Shown here in pieces: positions 30,545 to 40,599 of a stretch of DNA of 64,000 bases. The position numbers and the translations under genes are program-made. This stretch comes from Chitinophagaceae bacterium. GTDB lineage: Bacteria; Bacteroidota; Bacteroidia; Chitinophagales; Chitinophagaceae. Location: NCBI GenBank assembly GCA_017853575.1, contig JAFMJI010000002.1, positions 186,001-250,000 on the forward strand, in the 5' to 3' direction. Below the pieces are notes generated by a model. That model ran no database searches and was not told the origin of the DNA. It worked only from the letters and a program-made list of their open reading frames with translations. Position 1 is the stretch's first letter. Each line of letters starts with the position of its first letter.

Positions 30545-31909
30545 ATGACACAAGAACAACCCATTATTGTAGGTCTTGATATTGGTACAACCAAAATTGC
30601 TGCCATAGCAGGACGCAAAAATGAATTCGGCAAGTTGGAAATTTTAGGATTTGGACTTGCGAACAGCAATGGTGTACAGCATGGCATGGTGCTCAACATT
30701 GATCAAACCATCAAGGCAATTGAAACTGCTCTAAAGAATTGCTATGACTCCAATCCTGGTTTGGAAATCAATGAGGTATATGTTGGTATTGCTGGTCACC
30801 ACATTAAAAGCCTTCAAACCAGAGGCGATATCGTGCGAAGATCAACAGAGGATGAGATTAAACAGTTTGAAATTGATCAATTGATTGCTGATCAGTATAA
30901 AACGTATATCCCTGCTGGTGATCAGATCATCGATGTAATTCCACAAGAATATACTGTTGATAATATTCAGAATATTTCAGATCCGATCGGATACACTGGG
31001 GTGAAGATCGGAGCTAATTTTCATATTATCACTGGCGATAGAAATGCAATTCGAAACATCAACCGCAGTGTTGAAAAAGCAGGATTGAAGGTTAAAGATT
31101 TGATGTTGCAGCCACTTGCTTCATCCGCAGCGGTTATGAGTGAGCAGGATATTGAGGCAGGTATTGCCATTTTAGATATCGGTGGTGGCACAACAGACCT
31201 AGCTGTTTTTTACGAAGGAATTCTTAAGCATACTGCAGTGATCCCGTTTGGTGGCGAAAACATCACCAATGATATAAAAATGGGACTGGGTGTTCTGAAG
31301 ACACAGGCTGAATTGATGAAAGTTCAATATGGAAGCGCACTTGCTGACGCAGCTCAGGCAAATGCGTTTATTAAAATTCCAGGACTGCGTGGATTGCCTT
31401 CAAGAGAAATCAGTGTAAAAAATCTTGCCTCCATCATCCAGGCAAGAATGAGTGAGATACTTGCTTTTGTAACATTCCATTTGAAGCAGGTTGGATTGGA
31501 TAATAAAATGCTAAATGGTGGTATTGTGTTAACCGGTGGAGGATCGCAATTAAAACATTTGATTCAGCTTACTGAATATGCAACCGGATTGAATGCGCGC
31601 ATTGGTTATCCAAATGAACATTTGGCAACCAATCATATTGCAGAGCTTCAAAAACCAATGTATGCAACATGTATTGGATTGATCCTCAAAGGATACAATG
31701 TTTATGAAAACAATTATAATCGATTGCATCCAGAAGAAAAACGACCACTTATAAAACCCCTTCATAGTACTTCAACTACAGAAGAGGGCGACGTTGTGCT
31801 AGAAGCAGTTCCGGTGAAAGGCAGAAAAACACTTTCTGATTTCATGAACAGCATCAAAGATGGCCTTATTGATTTATTCAAAGAAGAAGATGATAAACAA
31901 CTCCTATAA
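30545..31909 (+). CDS. ftsA: Cell division protein FtsA
   Basis: IIVGLDIGTTKIAAIAGRKN, ILDIGGGTTDLAVF, IVLTGGGSQLKHL; directly upstream of ftsZ. Confidence 0.96.
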   Translation: MTQEQPIIVGLDIGTTKIAAIAGRKNEFGKLEILGFGLANSNGVQHGMVLNIDQTIKAIETALKNCYDSNPGLEINEVYVGIAGHHIKSLQTRGDIVRRSTEDEIKQFEIDQLIADQYKTYIPAGDQIIDVIPQEYTVDNIQNISDPIGYTGVKIGANFHIITGDRNAIRNINRSVEKAGLKVKDLMLQPLASSAAVMSEQDIEAGIAILDIGGGTTDLAVFYEGILKHTAVIPFGGENITNDIKMGLGVLKTQAELMKVQYGSALADAAQANAFIKIPGLRGLPSREISVKNLASIIQARMSEILAFVTFHLKQVGLDNKMLNGGIVLTGGGSQLKHLIQLTEYATGLNARIGYPNEHLATNHIAELQKPMYATCIGLILKGYNVYENNYNRLHPEEKRPLIKPLHSTSTTEEGDVVLEAVPVKGRKTLSDFMNSIKDGLIDLFKEEDDKQLL

Positions 31910-31938
31910 AATTCCAACAACTTAAAAACCCATTAACC

Positions 31939-33912
31939 ATGATACAATTTGATCTCCCTAAAGAACAATCATCCATCATCAAAGTAATCGGTGTAGGCGG
32001 AGGCGGCAGCAATGCTGTTAATTACATGCACAGCCTCGGTATTGGTGGTGTTGACTTTGTAGTGTGCAATACTGATGCTCAGGCATTGGCATTGAGCAAG
32101 GTTCCTAACAAGGTTCAACTCGGTCCGTCTCTTACACAAGGATTAGGTGCAGGCGCAAATCCTGAAATCGGTAAGCAAGCAACCGAAGAGAGCCTTGAAG
32201 AAGTTAGAAGAATTCTAGAAGTAAATACCAAAATGGCTTTTATCACTGCTGGTATGGGTGGTGGTACTGGTACGGGTGGTGCTCCTATCGTTGCAAAAAT
32301 TTGTAAGGATATGGGTATTCTTACAGTTGGTATTGTAACAACCCCTTTCTCTTATGAGGGAAAGAAGAGAGCTGCGCATGCAGAAAATGGTATCATGGAA
32401 TTGAGAAATCAGGTTGATACATTGTTGGTAATCAGCAATGATAAACTTAGACATCAATTTGGAAATCTAACAATGAGTGCGGCTCTATCCACTGCGGATA
32501 ATGTACTTGCAACAGCTGCAAAATGCATAACAGATGTCATCAATGCAACCGGACAAATCAATGTTGACTTTGCAGATGTATGCACAGTAATGAGAAATGG
32601 AGGTGTAGCAATTTTGGGTAGTGCACGTGCTAATGGTGAGAACAGAGCACATATGGCTATTGAGCATGCATTGAATTCACCATTGTTGAATGATAACAAT
32701 ATCAAAGGTGCAAAATGGGTTTTGATTAATATCAACTCTAAAACAGGTGATACAGAATTCACCATGGATGAAGTTGAAACCATTCAGCAATATTTATTGA
32801 CCCAGGCTGGTCCTGATACAGATGTTATTTTGGGATTGGGTTATGATGAGTCTTTGGGTGATGACATCAGTGTAACCATTATCGCTACTGGGTTTGAGCA
32901 AAAATCTCCTTTTGGAGAAACAAAGCAGGTTGAGCAGAAAGCAATTCAAGAAGAGAAAATCATGTTCACCCTTGATATTGCACCTAAACCAATGGCAGAA
33001 CCAGTTAAATTGGTTGTTGATGAAATCGTGGAAACTCAGATTGAATTAACTGAGGATGTTATAAAAGTTGAGGAGGATAAAGTTGAACCTGTTGTAGAAG
33101 TTGTTTCTGAAATAGAATTGATTGTAGAGGAACCAGTGTTTGAAGATCAGATTTCAGAAGTGGTGATAATAGATGAGGAGAAACCAGTTGTGATTGAATT
33201 TGACTTAGATCTACCATCAAATTTACAGGATCAAGAACCAGTGGTAAAAGAAGAGGTTCTAATGCATGAACCAACAATTGATGAGATCAATTCAATAAAA
33301 GAAGAAATTATTGAAAGAACAACAGGGTTTCTTGTAAAACCTACTAATATCTATGCAGAGGAAACTCCTGAAATAGAGTCATCAACAATAGAGGAGCCTG
33401 AAAATATAAATATCCAATCTGTAGCTGAAGCACCGGTGCTCAATGTACCAACACCTGAGGTCGTTGCTGAAACATCCACTCCTGTGGTAAATACACAAGC
33501 TATAAATGAAACAGCAACTGAGGCTGAGGAGGAAGAATTGATGCAGATCGTCTTTCATGACGAAGTGGAAGAAGTTATTCAACCAGTTGTATCCATTGAG
33601 GAGCCAGTGATCCCAACATCTACTACAGCTGATAGTCCAATGGCTGCTTTTGATGAAGCTGAAGCTCAGAAAATTCGTGCTGCAGAAAGACTATACAAAC
33701 TCCGTAACCTTTCCTTTAATTTTAATGCTGCCGATCCCAACAACGAGTATGATAGTATACCAGCATATGTTCGTCATAATTTGCAGGTTCACAATACTAC
33801 ATTAGCTTCTGTAGAAAAATTCTATTCAAGCTATTCTGTTGGGACAGACGACCAAAACAATACCCAAATAAGTACGATCAATACTTTTTTGGAAGGAAAG
33901 AAGCCTGACTAA
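31939..33912 (+). CDS. ftsZ: Cell division protein FtsZ with long acidic C-terminal extension
   Basis: IKVIGVGGGGSNAVNYM, TAGMGGGTGTGGAPIVAKI tubulin signature, NADFADVCTVM-like region; 657 aa with a Glu/Val/Pro-rich tail from about residue 320. Confidence 0.96.
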   Translation: MIQFDLPKEQSSIIKVIGVGGGGSNAVNYMHSLGIGGVDFVVCNTDAQALALSKVPNKVQLGPSLTQGLGAGANPEIGKQATEESLEEVRRILEVNTKMAFITAGMGGGTGTGGAPIVAKICKDMGILTVGIVTTPFSYEGKKRAAHAENGIMELRNQVDTLLVISNDKLRHQFGNLTMSAALSTADNVLATAAKCITDVINATGQINVDFADVCTVMRNGGVAILGSARANGENRAHMAIEHALNSPLLNDNNIKGAKWVLININSKTGDTEFTMDEVETIQQYLLTQAGPDTDVILGLGYDESLGDDISVTIIATGFEQKSPFGETKQVEQKAIQEEKIMFTLDIAPKPMAEPVKLVVDEIVETQIELTEDVIKVEEDKVEPVVEVVSEIELIVEEPVFEDQISEVVIIDEEKPVVIEFDLDLPSNLQDQEPVVKEEVLMHEPTIDEINSIKEEIIERTTGFLVKPTNIYAEETPEIESSTIEEPENINIQSVAEAPVLNVPTPEVVAETSTPVVNTQAINETATEAEEEELMQIVFHDEVEEVIQPVVSIEEPVIPTSTTADSPMAAFDEAEAQKIRAAERLYKLRNLSFNFNAADPNNEYDSIPAYVRHNLQVHNTTLASVEKFYSSYSVGTDDQNNTQISTINTFLEGKKPD

Positions 33913-33937
33913 TGTCAGTATAACCAAAACCAACTGT

Positions 33938-33964
33938 AGCCCCATCATCTTATGGGGCTTTTTT
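33938..33964 (+). terminator. Intrinsic terminator downstream of ftsZ
   Basis: AGCCCCAT-catctt-ATGGGGCT followed by TTTTT. Confidence 0.9.
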
Positions 33965-33988
33965 ATTTATAAGATCTCCTTGTTGATG

Positions 33989-33996
33989 TATTTTTG
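33989..33996 (+). promoter_or_regulatory. Candidate -7 element for the SDR-family gene
   Basis: TATTTTTG, matching TAnnTTTG; 15 nt before the ATG at 34012. Confidence 0.45.
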
Positions 33997-34011
33997 CACA
34001 AACCTATTACA

Positions 34012-34965
34012 ATGCCTACGGTTCTTATTACGGGCGGAACAGGAATGATTGGAACTGCACTAAGCAGGTTGTTGATGCAGCAGGGGTATGATGTAATCAT
34101 TCTTTCCAGAAATCCCATTGAGACTGCCTCACAGTATAGAGCTTCTTCATTGCAAAACAGCTTTCGCCCAAGTGGTAAAATATTTTATGCCCGATGGGAT
34201 ACCGATAAGATGTTTTTAGATCCACAAGCGCTTTCGCAAGCTGATTACATTGTACACCTTGCAGGTGAAGGTGTTGCAAAAAAGCGTTGGACAAAAAAGC
34301 GGAAAGAAGAAATCAAAAGAAGTCGAACCCAATCTAGTGAGTTGCTTTTTCAGGCTCTTTCCAAACAAACAAATAAAGTAAAAGCAATTGTCAGCGCTTC
34401 TGCAGTTGGATGGTACGGTCAAGATTCAGGTAAGCCTTTTGTTGAAACAGATCCTGTATCAATGGATTTCTTGGGAGAAACCTGTAAAGCCTGGGAAGAA
34501 AGCATTGATCAAGTTCAGTCACTGGGCAAGCGTCTGGTAAAATACAGGCTGGGACTGGCCTTGAGCAATGAGGGAGGAGCACTGGTTGAGTTCAAGCGTC
34601 CTGCGAGGTTGGGTGTAGCGGCAGTTCTCGGAACAGGGCAACAGATATATAGTTGGATTCATATTGATGATCTATGCAGGGCATTTGTGCATGCCATTGA
34701 AACCAATGAAATGAATGGTGTTTATAATCTGGTTGCTCCCGAACCTGTAACCAACAAAGAAATGGTTGTCGGTATCGCACAAGCCATGAATGGTAAATTT
34801 TACATACCCTTTAAGGTTCCTACGTTTTTATTGAAACTTATTTTAGGTGAAATGAGTATCGAGGTACTTAAAAGTGCTACAGTAGATTCATCTAAAATTC
34901 AGGCAACCGGATTTAATTTCATCTATTCAAATGTCAAAAGTGCATTGCGACATCTGATTGGTTAG
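34012..34965 (+). CDS. TIGR01777-type NAD-dependent epimerase/SDR family protein
   Basis: VLITGGTGMIGTALSRLL, YIVHLAGEGVAKKRWTKKRKEEIKRSR, SASAVGWYG, GTGQQIYSWIHIDDLCRAF. The track start (TTG 33994) lies within the -7 box. Confidence 0.92.
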   Translation: MPTVLITGGTGMIGTALSRLLMQQGYDVIILSRNPIETASQYRASSLQNSFRPSGKIFYARWDTDKMFLDPQALSQADYIVHLAGEGVAKKRWTKKRKEEIKRSRTQSSELLFQALSKQTNKVKAIVSASAVGWYGQDSGKPFVETDPVSMDFLGETCKAWEESIDQVQSLGKRLVKYRLGLALSNEGGALVEFKRPARLGVAAVLGTGQQIYSWIHIDDLCRAFVHAIETNEMNGVYNLVAPEPVTNKEMVVGIAQAMNGKFYIPFKVPTFLLKLILGEMSIEVLKSATVDSSKIQATGFNFIYSNVKSALRHLIG

Positions 34966-35870
34966 AGAGAAGATAAAATCGTTTTATATTCATTAACCTC
35001 TAATGAATATTTCATCCCCAATTGTATTGCAACGTTCTCACGTTCATGACTAATGGGAAATCCAAAGCATGTTGGAAAATCAAACTCCTTGATGTGATCA
35101 AAAATTATTTCATAGGCATTTTTGCCAAATGTTCTTTCTGTGTCTTTGCAATCAGAAAATCCACCAACAATGAAACCTTTGATTTTAGCGAACTTTCCAC
35201 TACGTTTTAATTGTAACATCATGCGGTCAATATTATATAATTGCTCGCCAATATCTTCAATAAACAGAACTTTACCTTTTGTTTCTATCTCAGCATTGGT
35301 CCCAATTCCATGTGCCAGCAAACATAGATTTCCGCCCACGATTGGAGCTTTAACTTTTCCGGTATTGTTCAATGGGTGATAAGCAGTTTCATATACGGTT
35401 GGCTTACCCTCCAGCGTATCTTTCAATGAAAATACAAAGGGATTGTCTTTTGGAACTTGATTGAAGGCTCCACACATGGGACCATGGATACTCGATATGT
35501 TGAAATTATTTTGAATATAACTGTGCAGTATGGTTATATCACTGAAGCCCACAATCCATTTTGGATTTTTAACAAATTTGTCAAAATTGATTTCATCCAA
35601 GATTCTGGTTGTTCCATAACCACCTCTTCCGAAAATAATTGCATTGATGCCTTTATCATCCAACATGTTTTGTAAATCCATTAGTCGCTCTGCATCAGTA
35701 CCGGAAAAATAATTCTTTGATTTTCCTCCAACAGTACTTCCAATTTGAACTTTGTAGCCCCATTTTTTTAGCATTGAAACGCAATTCAAAATTTTTTCTT
35801 TTGGCATGAAACCAGCAGGACAAACAATACCAATCGTGTCACCAGGTTTAAGAAATGGGGGAGTTTTCAT
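34962..35870 (-). CDS. LD-carboxypeptidase (peptidase S66, murein tetrapeptide carboxypeptidase)
   Basis: LKPGDTIGIVCPAG, IIFGRGGYGTTRILDEINF, GFSDITILHSYI, SIHGPMCGAF, LFIEDIGEQLYNIDRMMLQL. Confidence 0.93.
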   Translation of the reverse strand: MKTPPFLKPGDTIGIVCPAGFMPKEKILNCVSMLKKWGYKVQIGSTVGGKSKNYFSGTDAERLMDLQNMLDDKGINAIIFGRGGYGTTRILDEINFDKFVKNPKWIVGFSDITILHSYIQNNFNISSIHGPMCGAFNQVPKDNPFVFSLKDTLEGKPTVYETAYHPLNNTGKVKAPIVGGNLCLLAHGIGTNAEIETKGKVLFIEDIGEQLYNIDRMMLQLKRSGKFAKIKGFIVGGFSDCKDTERTFGKNAYEIIFDHIKEFDFPTCFGFPISHERENVAIQLGMKYSLEVNEYKTILSSL

Positions 35871-35927
35871 GCTATAAATGTAGAATCTATTGTTTAAAAT
35901 CGATCAAAGCCTTTCGCCACATTTGAT

Positions 35928-35935
35928 TATTTTTG
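35928..35935 (+). promoter_or_regulatory. Candidate -7 element for metG
   Basis: TATTTTTG, 20 nt upstream of the ATG at 35956. Confidence 0.45.
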
Positions 35936-35955
35936 CAACCACTATTCACTTGATT

Positions 35956-38064
35956 ATGCAGCCCAAAAGATATTTGGTAACATCAGCACTTCCTTATGCA
36001 AATGGCTTAAAGCACGTTGGCCATTTGGCGGGTGCATATATCCCTGCTGATATCTATGTTCGGTATCTAAGGTCGCAAAAAAGAGATGTTGTATTTGTTT
36101 GTGGAAGTGATGAACATGGAACTGCCATTCCGATCCAGGCCATGAAAGAGCATACCACTGCACAGGCGATAATCGATAAGTACCATCAGGCCATGAAGGA
36201 GGATTTTGCTGATTTGAACATCAGCTTTGATATTTATCACCGTACTTCTGATCCGCTGCATCATGAAACTGCTCAAGAATTTTTTAAATATCTCCATGAC
36301 AGGAATGAACTTGAAACAAAAGAGACTGAACAATATTATGATGAGGCTTCGAATACTTTCCTAGCAGATCGCTTTATAAAAGGGACTTGTCCAAATTGCA
36401 AAAGTGACCGTGCTTTTGGTGATCAATGTGAAACATGTGGCACAGCGTTGAGTCCGGATGAACTTATCAATCCCATTAGTACCATCAGTGGAAATACACC
36501 TATAAAGAAAAAAACAACCCACTGGTATTTGCCCTTGGCAAAGCATGAACAATTTCTCAAAGATTGGATATTAGATCAACACAAAGATGATTGGCGTTCG
36601 TCAGTCGTAGGACAATGTAAAAGTTGGATCGATGGCGGATTGCAATCACGCGCTGTGACACGTGATTTGGATTGGGGAATTAAGGTTCCTCTAGAGAATG
36701 CAGAAGGCAAAGTGCTCTATGTTTGGTTCGATGCCCCAATTGGATATATTTCTGCAACAAAGCAATGGGCAATTGACCATCAAAAAGATTGGAGACCCTA
36801 TTGGTATGACAACGATACCCAATTGGTTCATTTCATTGGAAAGGATAACATCGTATTTCATTGCATCATATTTCCAGTTATGCTGAAACTTCATGGTAAC
36901 ATTTTACCTACGAATGTTCCAGCCAATGAATTCCTTAACCTAGAAGGAGACAAAATGAGTACCAGCAGAAATTGGAAGCTGGAGATGCGTGATTTTAATC
37001 AGGATTTTGTGAAAAAAGAAAATGGCGGAGATCAGTGCGTCGACATGTTACGTTTTTATTTAACCCAAATCGCACCTGAATCAAAAGACAGTGAATTTAC
37101 TTGGAAAGGTTTCCAAGATGCAGTTAACAATGAGCTGGTTGCAATTTTTGGAAATTTTGTGAACAGAACATTTGTGCTGATGCACAAATTATGTGGAGGT
37201 AAGGTTCCCGCATATCATGCTGAAAACGAGGACAAGCTTGATTTACAACTTAAGGAAGACATTTTATCTGCAAAGGAAAAAATTGAGACAGCATTAGAGA
37301 AATATAAATTCCGTGAAGCTTTATTTGAAGTGATTGATCTGGCGAGAAAGGGCAATAAATATATGCAGGAAAAAGAGCCATGGATCAAAGCAAAATCTTT
37401 GGCTGAGCATCCTTCAAATCAACATTTGATTGACAACTGTCTTTATAATTGTTTGCAGCTCACTGCAAATCTTTCGATTTTAATTAATCCATTCCTGCCA
37501 AGCACTTCAATCAAAATGTGTAAAATGATGAAAGTGGTTGAACAAATGCTTGATTGGTCAAATGCCGGCAGTATGAAATTGCTGAGCATTGGATATACTT
37601 TGCGTGAGCCACAATTGTTATTTAGAAAAATTGAGGACGAAGAAATTGATTTTCAAATTAATAAGTTAAAATCCGCTGCTATGCAAGCAAGTGAAAATAT
37701 CAACAGAGATTCCCCTTCACCATATCTTCCTTTGAAACCTGAAATTACCATTGATGATTTTGGAAAGATAGATCTCAGAACAGGTGTGATCTTATCAGCG
37801 CAAAAAGTTCCAAAAGCAGATAAATTGCTTCAATTGGAAATCGATTTAGGTTTTGAAAAAAGAACAATCCTTTCAGGAATCGCCATGCATTTTACTCCCG
37901 AAGAAGTTATAGGAAAAAAAGTAATTGTTGTTGCAAATCTTGCCCCAAGAAAGATGAGGGGAATAGACAGCAACGGCATGATTTTAATGGCAGAAGATTT
38001 GAATGGAAAGCTTCATTTTGCCAGTGCTGGCGATCTTGCTGATGGCGGATGGAAAGTTTCATAA
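35956..38064 (+). CDS. metG: Methionyl-tRNA synthetase with C-terminal tRNA-binding (EMAPII-like) domain
   Basis: YLVTSALPYANGLKHVGHLAGAYIPADIY, zinc-binding CPNCKSDRAFGDQCETCG, KMSTSRNW, C-terminal domain IDLRTGVILSAQKVPKADKLLQLEIDLG. ATG at 35956 preferred over 35890. Confidence 0.96.
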   Translation: MQPKRYLVTSALPYANGLKHVGHLAGAYIPADIYVRYLRSQKRDVVFVCGSDEHGTAIPIQAMKEHTTAQAIIDKYHQAMKEDFADLNISFDIYHRTSDPLHHETAQEFFKYLHDRNELETKETEQYYDEASNTFLADRFIKGTCPNCKSDRAFGDQCETCGTALSPDELINPISTISGNTPIKKKTTHWYLPLAKHEQFLKDWILDQHKDDWRSSVVGQCKSWIDGGLQSRAVTRDLDWGIKVPLENAEGKVLYVWFDAPIGYISATKQWAIDHQKDWRPYWYDNDTQLVHFIGKDNIVFHCIIFPVMLKLHGNILPTNVPANEFLNLEGDKMSTSRNWKLEMRDFNQDFVKKENGGDQCVDMLRFYLTQIAPESKDSEFTWKGFQDAVNNELVAIFGNFVNRTFVLMHKLCGGKVPAYHAENEDKLDLQLKEDILSAKEKIETALEKYKFREALFEVIDLARKGNKYMQEKEPWIKAKSLAEHPSNQHLIDNCLYNCLQLTANLSILINPFLPSTSIKMCKMMKVVEQMLDWSNAGSMKLLSIGYTLREPQLLFRKIEDEEIDFQINKLKSAAMQASENINRDSPSPYLPLKPEITIDDFGKIDLRTGVILSAQKVPKADKLLQLEIDLGFEKRTILSGIAMHFTPEEVIGKKVIVVANLAPRKMRGIDSNGMILMAEDLNGKLHFASAGDLADGGWKVS

Positions 38065-38169
38065 GCAACCAATTTTCATAAAATTCCAATGTAAAAACGT
38101 GTAACTTTAAGTGTTGCATGTTCATGCGTATGCATGAGCTTCATTCCTATTACTTTTAACCTTCTTGAA

Positions 38170-40557
38170 ATGAAGCCCCACATTAAAAAAGTTGCCGTTT
38201 TAGGTAGCGGTGTCATGGGATCTCGTATTGCTTGTCACTTTGCTAATATTGGAGTTCCAGTTGTTCTATTGGATATCCCATCCCCAGATTCAAAGCCTGA
38301 TGATAAAAAGTCAGTAAAAGATAAATTGGTGAATGCAGCATTGGCCTCTGCAATAAAATCTAATCCATCGCCTATCTATACGAAAGATGTTGTAAAACTT
38401 ATCACAACTGGAAACTTTGATGATGATCTTTCAATAATTGGTCAGTGTGATTGGATTCTAGAAGCTGTAGTAGAAAGACTCGATATTAAAAAACAACTGT
38501 ACGACAAGGTTGAGAAATACAGAAAACCAGGTACGATTATCACTTCTAATACCTCTGGTATTCCAATTCACTTAATGGCAGAAGGCCGGTCAGCTGATTT
38601 CCAGCAACATTTTTGTGGCGCACACTTTTTCAATCCTCCAAGATATTTGCGTTTGCTTGAAATTATTCCAACGGCCAACACGGCGAATTGGGTAATTGAT
38701 TTCTTGATGCAATATGGAGATCTGTATTTAGGAAAAACAACCGTGCTCTGTAAGGATACTCCTGGGTTTATTGCCAATCGCATTGGTATATATGGTATCA
38801 TGTCATTGCTTCAAACCATGGAAAAAATGGAATTGACTGTTGATGAAGTTGATGCATTGACAGGTCCGGTTATTGGCCGACCAAAATCTGCTACATTCAG
38901 AACTGCTGATGTAGTAGGAATAGATACCATGGTCCATGTTGCTAAAGGGCTTTATGAAAATTGTCCTGACGATGAGGCCAGAGAAGTTTTTAAAATTCCA
39001 TCTTGGCTCCAGGAGATCAATGATAAGAAATGGCTGGGTGATAAAACCGGGCAAGGTTTTTTTAAGAAAACTAAAAATGCAGCTGGTGAAAAAGAAATAT
39101 TGACGCTCGATTTAAAAACCATGGAATATGGTGCAAGGAAGAAAGCAAAATTTGCCAGTATTGATGCGGCAAAATCAATTGATGATTTATATGCTCGATT
39201 AAAAATGCTTTGCAGTGCTCCTGATAAAGTTGGAGATTTCTACAGACAGTTTCATTATAAATTATTTTCTTATATCTCTCACCGTGTGCCTGAAATTTCA
39301 GATACTGTCTATAGCATTGACAATGCAATGATGACAGGATTTGGATGGGAAATAGGCGCATTTGAAACATGGGATTTGCTTGGTGTTGAAAGAACTGTTG
39401 CAGAGATGAAAAAAGCAGGATATACAATTGCTGCTTGGGTAGATGAAATGCTTTCTTCAGGGGTAAAGTCATTTTTCAAAATTGATGACGGTAGAAAATA
39501 TGCGTATTCACCCATTTCAAAAAAATTAGAAGCAGTTTATTCCCAAGACAAACAGGATGCGTTTATAGTGATGAAGCATTTTGATGGAAAAACGGTTTGG
39601 AAAAACAGCGCTTGCAGAACTTATCATCTGGGAGATGATGTGATTGGACTTGAGTGGTATACTAAAATGGGCAGCATTGGTGGCGAAGTGTTGGAAGGTA
39701 TCCAAAAAAGTATTGGATTGGCAGAAGACAAATACAATGGTCTTGTCATTGCAAACAGTGGAAATAATTTTTCTGCAGGGGCTAATGTTGGAATGATTTT
39801 CATGTTGGCCATCGAACAGGAATATGATGAATTAGATATGGCCATCAGAATGTTTCAAAATACAATGATGCGTGCTAGATATTCTGCAGTGCCTGTAGTG
39901 GTTGCTCCCCATGCTTTGTCGCTTGGTGGTGCATGTGAATTGAGTTTGCACGCTGATAAAATATGTGCATCAGCTGAAACATATATCGGACTGGTTGAAT
40001 TGGGTGTTGGATTAATTCCAGGCGGTGGCGGATCTAAAGAATTTGCTTTGAGGGCTGCAGATGAAATGCATGCCGACGAACCTGAAAACATCACATTGAA
40101 AAATCGGTTTATCACAATTGCAACTGCTAAAGTAGCCACCTCTGCAAAAGAAGCCTACCATCTGGGAATTATGCGCAAAGGACAGGATGAGGTGGTCATG
40201 AATCAGGATCGACGCATCAGCGAAGCAAAAAAATCTGTCATTGAAATTTATAACAGCGGATACGTAATGCAACAGCCAAGAAATGATATTAAAGTTTTGG
40301 GAAGAACAGGATTGGGTGCTCTTATTGCAGGAGTGCATGTAATGGAACAGGGTGGTTATGCTACTGCTCATGAAGCATTGGTTGCAAGAAAACTTGCATA
40401 TGTCATGTGTGGTGGCGATATCAGCGAGCCAGCAATGGTTTCCGAGCAATATTTACTGGATTTAGAAAGGGAAGCATTTTTGAGCTTGTGTGGTGAGAAG
40501 AAAACCTTAGAAAGAATTCAGAGTATTCTCAAAGGCGGGAAACCCATCCGCAACTAA
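38170..40557 (+). CDS. Fused 3-hydroxyacyl-CoA dehydrogenase / enoyl-CoA hydratase (FadB/FadN-like)
   Basis: KVAVLGSGVMGSRIACHFANIGVPVVLLD; HFFNPPRYLRLLEIIP; KDTPGFIANRIG; C-terminal crotonase domain (SGNNFSAGANVGMIF, LGGACELSLHAD, GVGLIPGGGGSKEFALR). Confidence 0.93.
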   Translation: MKPHIKKVAVLGSGVMGSRIACHFANIGVPVVLLDIPSPDSKPDDKKSVKDKLVNAALASAIKSNPSPIYTKDVVKLITTGNFDDDLSIIGQCDWILEAVVERLDIKKQLYDKVEKYRKPGTIITSNTSGIPIHLMAEGRSADFQQHFCGAHFFNPPRYLRLLEIIPTANTANWVIDFLMQYGDLYLGKTTVLCKDTPGFIANRIGIYGIMSLLQTMEKMELTVDEVDALTGPVIGRPKSATFRTADVVGIDTMVHVAKGLYENCPDDEAREVFKIPSWLQEINDKKWLGDKTGQGFFKKTKNAAGEKEILTLDLKTMEYGARKKAKFASIDAAKSIDDLYARLKMLCSAPDKVGDFYRQFHYKLFSYISHRVPEISDTVYSIDNAMMTGFGWEIGAFETWDLLGVERTVAEMKKAGYTIAAWVDEMLSSGVKSFFKIDDGRKYAYSPISKKLEAVYSQDKQDAFIVMKHFDGKTVWKNSACRTYHLGDDVIGLEWYTKMGSIGGEVLEGIQKSIGLAEDKYNGLVIANSGNNFSAGANVGMIFMLAIEQEYDELDMAIRMFQNTMMRARYSAVPVVVAPHALSLGGACELSLHADKICASAETYIGLVELGVGLIPGGGGSKEFALRAADEMHADEPENITLKNRFITIATAKVATSAKEAYHLGIMRKGQDEVVMNQDRRISEAKKSVIEIYNSGYVMQQPRNDIKVLGRTGLGALIAGVHVMEQGGYATAHEALVARKLAYVMCGGDISEPAMVSEQYLLDLEREAFLSLCGEKKTLERIQSILKGGKPIRN

Positions 40558-40599
40558 ATCAATATTTACTGTATATTTATTGTCTTCAAAATCAAACAC

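Noticed and set aside
39071-39472. 133-aa minus-strand ORF
   Set aside because: Antisense to the fused HAD/ECH gene; no recognisable domain.
40012-40449. 145-aa minus-strand ORF
   Set aside because: Antisense shadow of the ECH domain; random-looking His/Cys-rich translation.
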